From positions 87,056 to 151,055 of the forward strand of contig NZ_JALMUV010000011.1 in the NCBI RefSeq assembly GCF_023155275.1: a stretch of DNA of 64,000 nt, read 5' to 3'. This stretch comes from Streptomyces rhizoryzae. Its GTDB lineage: Bacteria; Actinomycetota; Actinomycetes; Streptomycetales; Streptomycetaceae. Positions within the stretch are counted from its first letter, which is position 1. The number at the start of each line of letters is the position of its first letter. Positions 34,975 through 42,592 of this stretch are shown here, in pieces. The position numbers and the translations under genes were made by a program. The notes under the pieces are model-generated. The model ran no database searches and was not told the DNA's origin. It saw nothing but the letters and a program-made list of their open reading frames with translations.

Positions 34975-36642
34975 TCAGCCGCCGGTCGTGCCGCCCAGCG
35001 GCGTCCCGCCGGTGGTGGACCCGCCGTTGTTCGTGCCGCCGGTGTTCGTGCCGCCGGTCGTGGTACCGCCGGTGTTCGAACCGCCGTCCGTCGTGCCGCC
35101 GCTGCCGGTACCGCCGGTGTTCGTGCCGCCGTCCGTCGTCCCGCCGGTGCCGGTACCGCCGCTGTTCGTGCCGCCGCTGTTCGAACCGCCCGTGGTGCTG
35201 GTCGGCGGCCCGGAGGTCGGCGGCTGCGAGCTGGGCGGCGCGGACGAGGGCTGGGTGCTGGGCTCGTGGCTCGGCCGGTGGGTGTAGGTGTTCCCGCCGC
35301 CGGTGCTGCTGCCCGGGTAGGTGTCGGGAGTGCTCGGCTCGTCCGTCGGCGGCTCGCTGGTCTCGTCGGAGGCCGACGGCGACGGGGACTGGGTGGTCAC
35401 CTGCGGCTGCTTCCTGTGGCCCGGGCCGCTGGTGTTCTGGATCGCGAAGGCGACGCCCACGCCGATGGCGATCAGCGCCAGCAGCGCGATCAGCCACACC
35501 TTGCCGCGGCCGCCCTTGGCCTGGCGGTAGCCGCCCTCGTAGCCGCCGTCGTCGTCCCGCATGCCGGGGCCGAGGATCGGCTGCGCCGCGGTCTGGCCGG
35601 CGTCCGGGTGGGCCAGCGCGGTGGTCTCGGCGGCGCCGCCGCGCAGCGCCATGGTGTGGCCGCCGTCGGGCATCGCGACCGGCCCGGTGTTCCACGTGCC
35701 GGTGTGGCCGCCCTGCTCGTGCAGCATCTGCAGGGAGTACTGGACCAGCCCGCGCATCTCCTCGGCGGTCTGGAACCGGTCGTCGGGGTCCTTGGCCAGC
35801 GACCGCATGACCAGGCCGTCCAGCTCCGGCGGCACCGACTCGGCGACCTCGGAGGGCGGCACCGGCATGTCCTGGACGTGCTGGTAGACGACCGAGAGCG
35901 GGGTCTCGCCGGTGAACGGCGGCCGCTGGGTGAGGAGTTCGTACAGCAGGCAGCCGGTGGCGTACAGGTCGGAGCGGGTGTCGACGGTCTTGCCGAGCGC
36001 CTGCTCCGGGGAGAGGTACTGCGGGGTGCCCATGACCATGCCGGTCTGGGTCATGGTCGACTGCGCGCCGTGCAGGGCACGGGCGATGCCGAAGTCCATC
36101 ACCTTCACGGCGCCGCTGTTGGTGATGATCACGTTCGCGGGCTTGATGTCACGGTGCACGATGCCGTGCTGGTGGCTGTAGGCGAGCGCCTCCAGCACCC
36201 CGGAGACGATGATCAGCGCCTGGTCCGGCGGCGGGGCCTCGGCGTTGAGCAGCAGATCGCGGATGGTGTGGCCCTCGACCAGCTCCATCACGATGTACGG
36301 CACGGTGTTGCCGCCGACGAAGTCCTCACCGGAGTCGTACACCGCGACCACCGCGTGGTGGTTCAGCCCGGCCACGGACTGCGCCTCGCGCGTGAAGCGG
36401 GCCTTGGACACCGGGTCCTCGGCGAGGTCGGCGCGCAGCAGCTTCACGGCGACGGTGCGGCCCAGGCGCACGTCCTCGGCGGCGAACACCTCCGCCATGC
36501 CGCCACGGCCCAGCCGGCGCGTCAGCCGGTAGCGGCCGTCGCCGACCAGTCCGCCGTTGCCCCACATCTCCGGTACGTCGGGGACATTGGAGCCGGTGGC
36601 GTCAGGATCGGACGGCCCCTGGGGGCGCTGCGTCGGTGCCAT
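34975..36642 (-). CDS. Ser/Thr protein kinase with extracellular Gly/Thr repeat tail
   Basis: A 555-residue membrane kinase. The cytoplasmic kinase domain spans about 38-300: glycine loop GRGGMAEV, Lys67, catalytic HRDIKPANVII, DFGIAR and the activation-loop GTPQYLSPEQ. A Lys/Arg-rich juxtamembrane stretch leads to one transmembrane helix at about 370-392 (VWLIALLALIAIGVGVAFAI). The extracellular part is Ser/Thr/Pro-rich and ends in about 14 pentapeptide repeats of the form [ST]xxGG. It has no PASTA domains, so its ligand is unclear; the repeat tail may span the cell wall. Divergent from a second kinase gene across 315 bp. Confidence 0.9.
   Translation of the reverse strand: MAPTQRPQGPSDPDATGSNVPDVPEMWGNGGLVGDGRYRLTRRLGRGGMAEVFAAEDVRLGRTVAVKLLRADLAEDPVSKARFTREAQSVAGLNHHAVVAVYDSGEDFVGGNTVPYIVMELVEGHTIRDLLLNAEAPPPDQALIIVSGVLEALAYSHQHGIVHRDIKPANVIITNSGAVKVMDFGIARALHGAQSTMTQTGMVMGTPQYLSPEQALGKTVDTRSDLYATGCLLYELLTQRPPFTGETPLSVVYQHVQDMPVPPSEVAESVPPELDGLVMRSLAKDPDDRFQTAEEMRGLVQYSLQMLHEQGGHTGTWNTGPVAMPDGGHTMALRGGAAETTALAHPDAGQTAAQPILGPGMRDDDGGYEGGYRQAKGGRGKVWLIALLALIAIGVGVAFAIQNTSGPGHRKQPQVTTQSPSPSASDETSEPPTDEPSTPDTYPGSSTGGGNTYTHRPSHEPSTQPSSAPPSSQPPTSGPPTSTTGGSNSGGTNSGGTGTGGTTDGGTNTGGTGSGGTTDGGSNTGGTTTGGTNTGGTNNGGSTTGGTPLGGTTGG
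34978..35199. repeat. 15-bp tandem repeats encoding a [ST]xxGG tail
   Basis: About 14 in-frame copies of a 15-bp unit ending CCGCCG on the plus strand encode units such as TNSGG, TTDGG and SNTGG at the C-terminus of the Ser/Thr kinase. Several units are identical (TTDGG and TNTGG each occur twice), a sign of recent slippage or unequal exchange. Copy number should vary between strains. Confidence 0.85.
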
Positions 36643-36957
36643 CGGTCCTCGCCGTCGAATCGATCCGCATTGCAGCGGTAAGGTCTCGGTCTTCGCTAGA
36701 GCACGCTACAGGTTCCGCGGCACCCACCGGTCCGTCGTGGACCGGCCATCAAACCTTCTGCGGGCCGGGCGCCGCAAGTTCGCCACCCTCCGGCCGCGGC
36801 CCGGTCCGCTGTGTGATCGTGCCCGGATCTTGCACATCTGGTCACGGAACGGGCACACAGCTTGACGTGCCGGTGGCCTGGGGCAGACTTGGCTCCGGTA
36901 TTTCAGATCTGATCGCCAGACATGCACGGGCAGTGCGCCCAGGGGGAAGCGGTAACG
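36643..36957. other. 315-bp divergent promoter region between two Ser/Thr kinases
   Basis: It contains a plausible promoter toward the right-hand kinase (36862-36890). I see no gene and no clear promoter toward the left-hand kinase. Confidence 0.55.
36862..36890 (+). promoter_or_regulatory. Probable promoter of the PASTA kinase gene
   Basis: -35 TTGACG at 36862-36867 and -10 CAGACT at 36884-36889 with a 16-bp spacer (AGACTT with 17 bp is equivalent). This matches the vegetative (HrdB) pattern. It lies about 70 bases before the start codon. Confidence 0.5.
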
Positions 36958-38616
36958 ATGAGCCAGGACGGCGCTCAGGGCCAATACGGGGGCCGTTCGG
37001 TCGGCGGTGGACGTTACCAGCTTCGTGATCTTCTCGGCGCCGGCGGTATGGCGTCCGTGCACCTCGCCTACGACAGCGTGCTGGACCGCGAGGTCGCGAT
37101 CAAGACCCTGCACACCGAGCTCGGCCGCGAGCAGGCGTTCCGCGAGCGGTTCCGCCGCGAGGCGCAGTCAGTGGCGAAGCTCACGCACACCAACATCGTC
37201 TCGGTCTTCGACTCCGGCGAGGACGAGCTCGACGGCGGCATGGTGCCGTACATCATCATGGAGTACGTCTCCGGCCAGCCGCTGCGGTCCGCGCTCGACA
37301 GCGATATCGCCCAGCACGGCGCGATGCCGACCGAAAAGGCGCTGAAAATCACCGCCGACGTGCTCGCCGCGCTGGAGGCGAGCCACGAGATGGGCCTGGT
37401 CCACCGGGACATCAAGCCGGGCAACGTCATGATCACCAAGCGCAATGTCGTGAAGGTGATGGACTTCGGCATCGCCCGCGCCATGCAGTCCGGTGTGACG
37501 TCGATGACGCAGACCGGCATGGTCGTCGGCACCCCGCAGTACCTCTCGCCCGAGCAGGCGCTGGGCCGCGGGGTGGACGCCCGCTCCGACCTCTACTCGG
37601 TCGGCATCATGCTCTTCGAGCTGCTCACCGGCCAGCTGCCGTTCGACGCCGACTCGCCGCTGGCCATCGCCTACGCCCACGTCCAGGAAGAGCCGCCGGT
37701 CCCGTCGGGCATCAACCGCTCGCTGCCGCCGGCCGTCGACGCCCTGGTCGCCCGGGCGCTGAAGAAGAACCCCAACGAACGGTTCCCCACCGCCGAGGCG
37801 ATGCGGGACGAGTGCCTGCGGATCGCCGGCTCCGGGCAGTCCGGGGCGACCCCGCTGATCATCAGCGAGGGGCCGCGCGCCCGCACCAGCGGCGCCTCGG
37901 TCTCCTCCGCGGTCTTCCCCACCGCCTCCGGCAACCCGCACACCCCGGCTCCGCCGAACGTCCAGCAGCCGTACCAGCCGACGCAGGCGGCCTTCGCCCC
38001 CCAGACCCCGCCGCCGGTGAACAACGCCTACCCCACCCCCGCGCCGGGCCCGGCCCCGACCCCGGCGCCGTTCCCCAACGCCGGCTTCCCGGCCCCGCCG
38101 CCGTTCCCCGGCCCGCCGGCGCCGCCGGTGACCGGCCCGATGCCGCCGGTGGGCCCCCGCAAGAACAACGGCCCGGTGATCATCGCCGCCGCGGTGGTGG
38201 GCGTCGTGGTGGTCACCGCGATAGCCATCGGCATCGGCCTGAGCGCCGGCAGCGACAGCGGAGGCGGCGGCCACGACTCGCCGACCTCGGTGTTCTCCTC
38301 CAGTCCGTCGCCCACCGCGAGCGTCCGGCCCGAGGACAAGACGGCGACCATCCAGACCTCCGAGTGCACCAGCCCGGCCAAGAGCGCCGTGGACCCGCGC
38401 AAGATCCTCTTCCCGAGCTTCAAGTTCAAGAACCTGGAGTCGGTCGAGCAGTGCATCAAGGCGGCCGGCTGGAAGTACAAGGTCGTCAAGGAGGAGAACG
38501 ACGCGATCTGGGGCAAGAACACCGTCACGAACCAGACCCCGGATGCCATCAGCTGGTGGAACCCGAGCAGCAACGACACCATCCAGCTGACCATCTCGAC
38601 CGGCCGCAGCAGCTGA
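36958..38616 (+). CDS. PASTA-type Ser/Thr protein kinase
   Basis: A 552-residue membrane kinase. Kinase domain about 18-280: GAGGMAS loop, Lys49, HRDIKPGNVMI, DFGIARAM, GTPQYLSPEQ. A Pro/Ala/Phe-rich juxtamembrane linker is followed by one membrane helix at about 405-430 (VIIAAAVVGVVVVTAIAIGI). One PASTA-like domain lies at about 465-550 (SVEQCIKAAGWKYKVVKEEN, NTVTNQTPD). PASTA domains bind peptidoglycan fragments or lipid II, so it probably senses wall state and phosphorylates cytoplasmic division or wall-synthesis proteins, like PknB. ATG 36958 follows AGGGGGAAG. A strong terminator follows. Confidence 0.92.
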   Translation: MSQDGAQGQYGGRSVGGGRYQLRDLLGAGGMASVHLAYDSVLDREVAIKTLHTELGREQAFRERFRREAQSVAKLTHTNIVSVFDSGEDELDGGMVPYIIMEYVSGQPLRSALDSDIAQHGAMPTEKALKITADVLAALEASHEMGLVHRDIKPGNVMITKRNVVKVMDFGIARAMQSGVTSMTQTGMVVGTPQYLSPEQALGRGVDARSDLYSVGIMLFELLTGQLPFDADSPLAIAYAHVQEEPPVPSGINRSLPPAVDALVARALKKNPNERFPTAEAMRDECLRIAGSGQSGATPLIISEGPRARTSGASVSSAVFPTASGNPHTPAPPNVQQPYQPTQAAFAPQTPPPVNNAYPTPAPGPAPTPAPFPNAGFPAPPPFPGPPAPPVTGPMPPVGPRKNNGPVIIAAAVVGVVVVTAIAIGIGLSAGSDSGGGGHDSPTSVFSSSPSPTASVRPEDKTATIQTSECTSPAKSAVDPRKILFPSFKFKNLESVEQCIKAAGWKYKVVKEENDAIWGKNTVTNQTPDAISWWNPSSNDTIQLTISTGRSS

Positions 38617-38634
38617 CGGCGGCGTCCTGACAGC

Positions 38635-38671
38635 GGAGGGGCCGGCACGCAACGGGCGTGCCGGCCCCTCC
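38635..38671. terminator. Strong hairpin between PASTA kinase and bpa
   Basis: 16-bp perfect arms starting GGAGGGGCCGGCACGC around a 5-base loop, between convergent genes. Confidence 0.85.
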
Positions 38672-38702
38672 GGCCGTTTCGCGGGCGCCGGGCGCCGGGG
38701 AA

Positions 38703-39260
38703 TCAGAGGTACGGGCCCGAGCGGGCGCCGCCGTGGCCGGGCTGTTCCTGTCCCTCCGCGGTGATACCGGGCGGCAGGGCGCGGCGCATCTGCTCCAGCT
38801 GGGCCCGGGCGGCCATCTGCTGGGCGAAGAGCGCGGTCTGGATGCCGTGGAAGAGGCCCTCCAGCCACCCCACCAGCTGGGCCTGGGCGATCCGCAGCTC
38901 CGCCTCGGTCGGCACCGACTCATTGGTGAAGGGCAGCGAGAGCCGCTCCAGCTCCTCGACCAGCTCGGGCGCCAGCCCGTCCTCCAGCTCCTTGACCGAG
39001 CTGGCGTGGATCTCCTTGAGACGCACCCGGCTCGCCTCGTCGAGAGGAGCCGCCTTCACCTCTTCCAACAGCTGCTTGATCATGCTGCCGATACGCATGA
39101 CCTTCGCAGGCTGCTCGACCATGTCCGTGACCGGAACCTCACGGGGCTCCCCGCCCTCTTCCCCGCCACCGGAGGCGGCGCTGCCGAGCGCCATGCCGTC
39201 CGGGCCGACGACCAGGACGTGCTGGTTCTCCTGCGACCGTTCGTTCATCGGCATATCCAT
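38703..39260 (-). CDS. bpa: Bacterial proteasome activator (Bpa/PafE)
   Basis: A 185-residue protein of the actinobacterial DUF2587 family. The helical core at about 60-160 (LLEEVKAAPLDEASRVRLKE; EELERLSLPFTNESVPTE; LVGWLEGLFHGIQTALFAQQ) forms the dodecameric ring that opens the 20S proteasome gate without ATP. The N-terminal about 45 and C-terminal about 25 residues are flexible. The extreme C-terminus is GPYL; activators dock through a C-terminal GQYL-type tail whose penultimate Tyr is kept here. Start ATG 39260 (MDMPMNERS). Directly upstream lies the densest parS array of the window. Confidence 0.9.
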   Translation of the reverse strand: MDMPMNERSQENQHVLVVGPDGMALGSAASGGGEEGGEPREVPVTDMVEQPAKVMRIGSMIKQLLEEVKAAPLDEASRVRLKEIHASSVKELEDGLAPELVEELERLSLPFTNESVPTEAELRIAQAQLVGWLEGLFHGIQTALFAQQMAARAQLEQMRRALPPGITAEGQEQPGHGGARSGPYL

Positions 39261-39336
39261 GCCGCCATTCTCTCGTACGACAGGTCCAGAACGGTGGTGC
39301 CCCCGGCGGAAGGTGATCCACCCAGGGTGCCGCCCT

Positions 39337-39350
39337 GTTTCACGTGAAAC
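39337..39350. other. parS: parS site 14
   Basis: Exact GTTTCACGTGAAAC, first of the dense array. Confidence 0.93.
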
Positions 39351-39393
39351 GGCGTCGCATGTTTCACGTGGAACCACGGGCTCGGTCCGCGGT

Positions 39394-39407
39394 GTTTCAC
39401 GTGAAAC
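39394..39407. other. parS: parS site 15
   Basis: Exact GTTTCACGTGAAAC with T/A flanks, at the centre of a 26-bp perfect palindrome. Confidence 0.93.
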
Positions 39408-39423
39408 ACCGCGCGCGGCGGAT

Positions 39424-39437
39424 GTTTCACGTGAAAC
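39424..39437. other. parS: parS site 16
   Basis: Exact GTTTCACGTGAAAC, 30 bp after site 15. Confidence 0.93.
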
Positions 39438-39451
39438 CGGGGGCCCGCACC

Positions 39452-39465
39452 GTTTCACGTGAAAC
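39452..39465. other. parS: parS site 17
   Basis: Exact GTTTCACGTGAAAC, 28 bp after site 16. Confidence 0.93.
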
Positions 39466-39476
39466 CGCGCGTACGT

Positions 39477-39490
39477 GTTTCACGTGAAAC
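39477..39490. other. parS: parS site 18
   Basis: Exact GTTTCACGTGAAAC with T/A flanks, within the palindrome 39471-39496. Last parS in the window, 15 bp from the neighbouring gene's stop codon. Confidence 0.93.
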
Positions 39491-39505
39491 ACGTACTCCG
39501 GGCCT

Positions 39506-40342
39506 TCAGCGGCGCCGCAGCCGCAGGCCGAGAAAGGCGAGCCCCAGACCGGTGAGGGCCATCCCCGCGCCCATCGGCAGTACCCGCTCGACATGCGCGC
39601 CGGGGGTTTCGAGGGAGTAGGGGCCTGCCGAGGCGCCGGGGCCGGCCTTGGTGGCGGGGGTGCCGGGGTCCTGCTCGGGGACGGGCGACGGCACCTGCCG
39701 GTGGGGGCTCGGGAGGGCGGGGGCGGCGAGCTCGCGGGGCTGCGACGGGGCGGGGAGCTCCGGCTCGGCGGTGTCCAGGTCGTCGGCCGCCGTCGTCCGG
39801 GGCATGCTGTCGCGCAGCACGGGGCGGGCGGGGCGGCCGGCCGGCAGCTGGACGGGGTCCGCGGCCGGTGCGCGCGGCGGGGCGGCCGGTACCACCGGGT
39901 CCCCGTCCGAGGCGTCGTCCCCGACGGCGGTGCCGGCGTCCGGCGCGGACGCCGGCGACCACGGGAAACGCGGTCCGAACGGGTGATGCCGGTGGTGGTG
40001 GCGCGGCCCGTCCAGGAACGGCCCGCCGGGGTGGTGCGGGAAGGCCGGCAGGGTGCCGGAGAGCCCGGCGAAGCGGTCCGGGAGGTCCCGGAAGGAGGCG
40101 GTGCCGGGGAACTCCGGCAGGCGCACCGGCGCGCCGGGACGGCCCGGGTACAGCTCGCCGAAGCGGTCCGCGCTCATCGGGGGGTCCGCCGCGTAGTCGT
40201 CCATCGGCTCGCCGGGCCGCGCGGCCGGCGTGGCCTGCCGGTCCGCGGCCAGCGCGGTGCCGGATGTCAGGGAGGCAGGCAGGGCGGCGGCGACCACCAG
40301 CAGACTTGAGGCAATGCGCGTACGGAATCCTGGAGCGACCAC
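39506..40342 (-). CDS. Exported Pro/His-rich protein with C-terminal membrane anchor
   Basis: A 278-residue protein of no recognised family. Residues 1-32 are a signal peptide ending TALAADR. The mature part is Pro/Ala-rich with a His cluster (GPRHHHRHHPFGPRF) at about 115-130. A C-terminal hydrophobic segment (about 253-272, GAGMALTGLGLAFLGL) is followed by RLRRR. This layout gives an extracellular domain tethered by its C-terminus. There is no LPxTG or LAxTG motif before the anchor, so sortase attachment is not supported. GTG 40342 follows GGGAGGGG. The His cluster may bind metal; the function is unknown. Confidence 0.7.
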   Translation of the reverse strand: MVAPGFRTRIASSLLVVAAALPASLTSGTALAADRQATPAARPGEPMDDYAADPPMSADRFGELYPGRPGAPVRLPEFPGTASFRDLPDRFAGLSGTLPAFPHHPGGPFLDGPRHHHRHHPFGPRFPWSPASAPDAGTAVGDDASDGDPVVPAAPPRAPAADPVQLPAGRPARPVLRDSMPRTTAADDLDTAEPELPAPSQPRELAAPALPSPHRQVPSPVPEQDPGTPATKAGPGASAGPYSLETPGAHVERVLPMGAGMALTGLGLAFLGLRLRRR

Positions 40343-40492
40343 GGTGCCCCTCCCGTGCCGAGCCGTCGAGTGACGTGCCCAGCGTCACACGGCGGCATGA
40401 CCGCGGCATCTCGGGCAGGTCGGCCGGGTGATCCGCCGGCACGGGGAGGGGCGGGGGCGGGCCGGGGCCCCCGAAAGCGCCTGGTCGGCGGC

Positions 40493-41470
40493 TCAGACGG
40501 TCAGGATGACCTTGCCGAAGTGGGTGCTGGAGTCCAGTACCCGGTGGCCCTCGGCGGCCTCCGCCATCGGCAGCGTCCGGTCCACGATCGGGCGGACCTG
40601 GCCGTTGCCGATCAGCGGCCAGACGTGCTCGCGGACGGCGGCGACGATGGCCGACTTCTCGCTCACCGGACGGGCCCGCAGACCGGTGCCGGTGATCGCG
40701 GCGCGCTTGGAGATCAGCGCGGCGAGGTTCAGCTCGGCCTTCACTCCGCCCTGTAGCCCGATGATCGCCAGCCGGCCGGCGACCGCCAGGGCCTTGACGT
40801 TCCGCTGGAGGTACTTGGCGCCGATGATGTCGAGGATGACGTCCGCGCCCTTGCCGTCGGTCGCCTTGCGGATCTCCTGGACGAAGTCCTGCTCGCGGTA
40901 GTCGATGAGCAGGTCGGCGCCCAACTCGGCGCAGCGGGCCAGCTTTTCGGGGCCGCCCGCGGTGACCGCGACCCGCGCGCCGACCGCCTTGGCGAGCTGG
41001 ATGGCCATGGTGCCGATGCCGCTGGCACCGCCGTGGACCAGCAGCGTCTCGCCGGGCCGCAGGTGCGCGATCATGAAGACGTTCGACCAGACAGTGCAGG
41101 CCACCTCGGGGAGCGCGGCGGCCGTGACGAGGTCGACGCCGGGCGGCAGCGGCAGCACCTGGCCGGCCGGGACGGCGACCTTCTCGGCGTAGCCGCCGCC
41201 CGCCAGCAGCGCGCAGACCTCGTCGCCGACCGCCCAGCCGTGCACGCCGGGTCCGACCGCGGCGATCCGCCCCGAGCACTCCAGGCCCGGGTACGGGGAG
41301 GCGCCGGGCGGCGGGTCGTAGAAGCCCTGGCGCTGGAGGAGGTCGGCACGGTTCACGGCGCTGGCCGCGACCTCGATCAGGACCTCGCCCTCGGCGGGCT
41401 GCGGATCGGGCACGTCGGCCCACACGAGGGCTTCGGGGCCTCCGGGTTCGGGGATGGTGATCGCTCGCAT
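40493..41470 (-). CDS. NAD(P)H:quinone oxidoreductase (MDR/PIG3-like, zinc-independent)
   Basis: A 325-residue medium-chain dehydrogenase/reductase. N-terminal GroES-like domain (about 1-120) with VNRADLLQRQGFYDPPPG, typical of PIG3/TP53I3-like quinone reductases, then a Rossmann domain with VHGGASGIGTMAIQLAKAVG. The catalytic and structural zinc Cys residues are absent, fitting the quinone-oxidoreductase branch. It should reduce quinones with NADPH in the cytoplasm. ATG 41470 is the start. It lies 107 bases downstream of the TrkA-N gene on the same strand. Confidence 0.9.
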   Translation of the reverse strand: MRAITIPEPGGPEALVWADVPDPQPAEGEVLIEVAASAVNRADLLQRQGFYDPPPGASPYPGLECSGRIAAVGPGVHGWAVGDEVCALLAGGGYAEKVAVPAGQVLPLPPGVDLVTAAALPEVACTVWSNVFMIAHLRPGETLLVHGGASGIGTMAIQLAKAVGARVAVTAGGPEKLARCAELGADLLIDYREQDFVQEIRKATDGKGADVILDIIGAKYLQRNVKALAVAGRLAIIGLQGGVKAELNLAALISKRAAITGTGLRARPVSEKSAIVAAVREHVWPLIGNGQVRPIVDRTLPMAEAAEGHRVLDSSTHFGKVILTV

Positions 41471-41577
41471 GGGCGCGAGGCTACTCGCCGTCCGGCCGGG
41501 GGGCGAAAGGGCGGGCGCGGGGCGGTGGGCCCGTCCGCGCCCGGGGACCGGGCGGCTCCGGCACGCCCGGCCGCCGG

Positions 41578-42300
41578 TCACTCGTCCGCGGGGCGCATGG
41601 CGGAGACCGCCGTACCGGGCAGTGTCGGCTTGGCGGGCGGCCGGCCGCAGCCGCCCGGTGCTCCGGCCGGGGCGGCCCGGACGATGGTGATCAGGCGGTC
41701 CGCGGTTTGCAGCGGGCTCGCCTCCGGGTCGTCGAAGCTCAGCAGCCGGTGGCCGCGCAGCACGGAGACGACCAGGTCCTCGGTGTCCCGGACGGACCTG
41801 CCGACCTCGGCCTTCACCACCGGCCGCTCCACCAGGTCCAGGCCGCTGCCCTGCTGGATCAGGTCCTCCATGACGGCGCCCGCGCTGGGGCTGTGCACCG
41901 AGAGCCCCAGCAGCCGGCCGGCGGCACTGGCCGAGGTGATCACCGCGTCCGCACCGGACTGCCGCAGCAGCGGCGCGTTCTCCTCCTCCCGGACCGCGGC
42001 GACGATCGTGGCGTCCCTGTTGAGCTGACGGGCGGTCAACGAGACCAGTACGGCGGTGTCGTCGCGCTGGGTGGCGATGACGACCTGGTGCGCGCGCTGG
42101 ATCTCGGCCCGCATCAGGACATCGCTGCGCGTCCCGTCGCCGACCACGCCGGTGAACCCCTCCGCCACCGCCGCTTCGACCACCTTGGAGCTGGGATCGA
42201 CGATGACGACGCGGTCCCGGGCCAGGCCCGTGGCGCACAGGGTCTGGACGGCGGACCGGCCCTTGGTTCCGTAGCCGACGATGACGGTGTGGTCGCGCAA
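41578..42300 (-). CDS. Stand-alone TrkA-N (RCK-like) NAD-binding protein
   Basis: A 240-residue soluble protein: RCK-N/TrkA-N Rossmann domain at 1-125 (HTVIVGYGTKGRSAVQTL; GDGTRSDVLMRAEIQRA), followed by a TrkA-C-like region to about 215. It is clearly a paralogue of the C-terminal half of the divergent K+ channel gene at 42593 (shared VIVGYGTKGR, SAGRLLGL, SPSAGAV, GSGLDLVERPV). It has no membrane segment, and none can be found in the sequence upstream in any minus-strand frame. It may be a regulatory subunit for that channel or a trimmed copy. Confidence 0.85.
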   Translation of the reverse strand: MRDHTVIVGYGTKGRSAVQTLCATGLARDRVVIVDPSSKVVEAAVAEGFTGVVGDGTRSDVLMRAEIQRAHQVVIATQRDDTAVLVSLTARQLNRDATIVAAVREEENAPLLRQSGADAVITSASAAGRLLGLSVHSPSAGAVMEDLIQQGSGLDLVERPVVKAEVGRSVRDTEDLVVSVLRGHRLLSFDDPEASPLQTADRLITIVRAAPAGAPGGCGRPPAKPTLPGTAVSAMRPADE

Positions 42301-42592
42301 GGCGGTTCTCCAGCGGTGTGAGCGACTGGTGGGGGACGTGTCCTCGACGCTACCGATTCGGCGGGCGCCGAGCCGGCTTTCGGGCGCACGCCGCAGCCCC
42401 CGCCGGGGACGGGCACGGGCGTCGCGGCGCAGGAGCGCCGACGCTCTCCGGAGGGGTCCGGGGGCCCGGACAGGGCGCGGGTCCTGACAGACTTCCGGAG
42501 GGAGACCATGGGCGCCCGAAACCCGGAGGATGACCGGTTATGCCTTGTCCAGCGACGATCACCCCGCAGGCCGCGCACGAGGAGCCGGCCGC

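Larger units (their letters stand above)
39337..39490. repeat. Dense parS array (five exact sites and one with a single mismatch)
   Basis: Site starts: 39337, 39361 (GTTTCACGTGGAAC, one mismatch), 39394, 39424, 39452, 39477; intervals 24, 33, 30, 28 and 25 bp. Two cores are extended into 26-bp perfect palindromes (39388-39413 and 39471-39496). It fills the gap between bpa and the Pro/His-rich protein gene. Confidence 0.9.

Noticed and set aside
39337..39490. CRISPR array
   Set aside because: The repeated unit is a 14-bp palindrome with spacers of only about 10-19 bases and no cas genes nearby. It is a parS array.
39506..39620. Sortase signal LETPG in the Pro/His-rich protein
   Set aside because: Order of residues differs from LPxTG and LAxTG, so cell-wall attachment by sortase is not supported.
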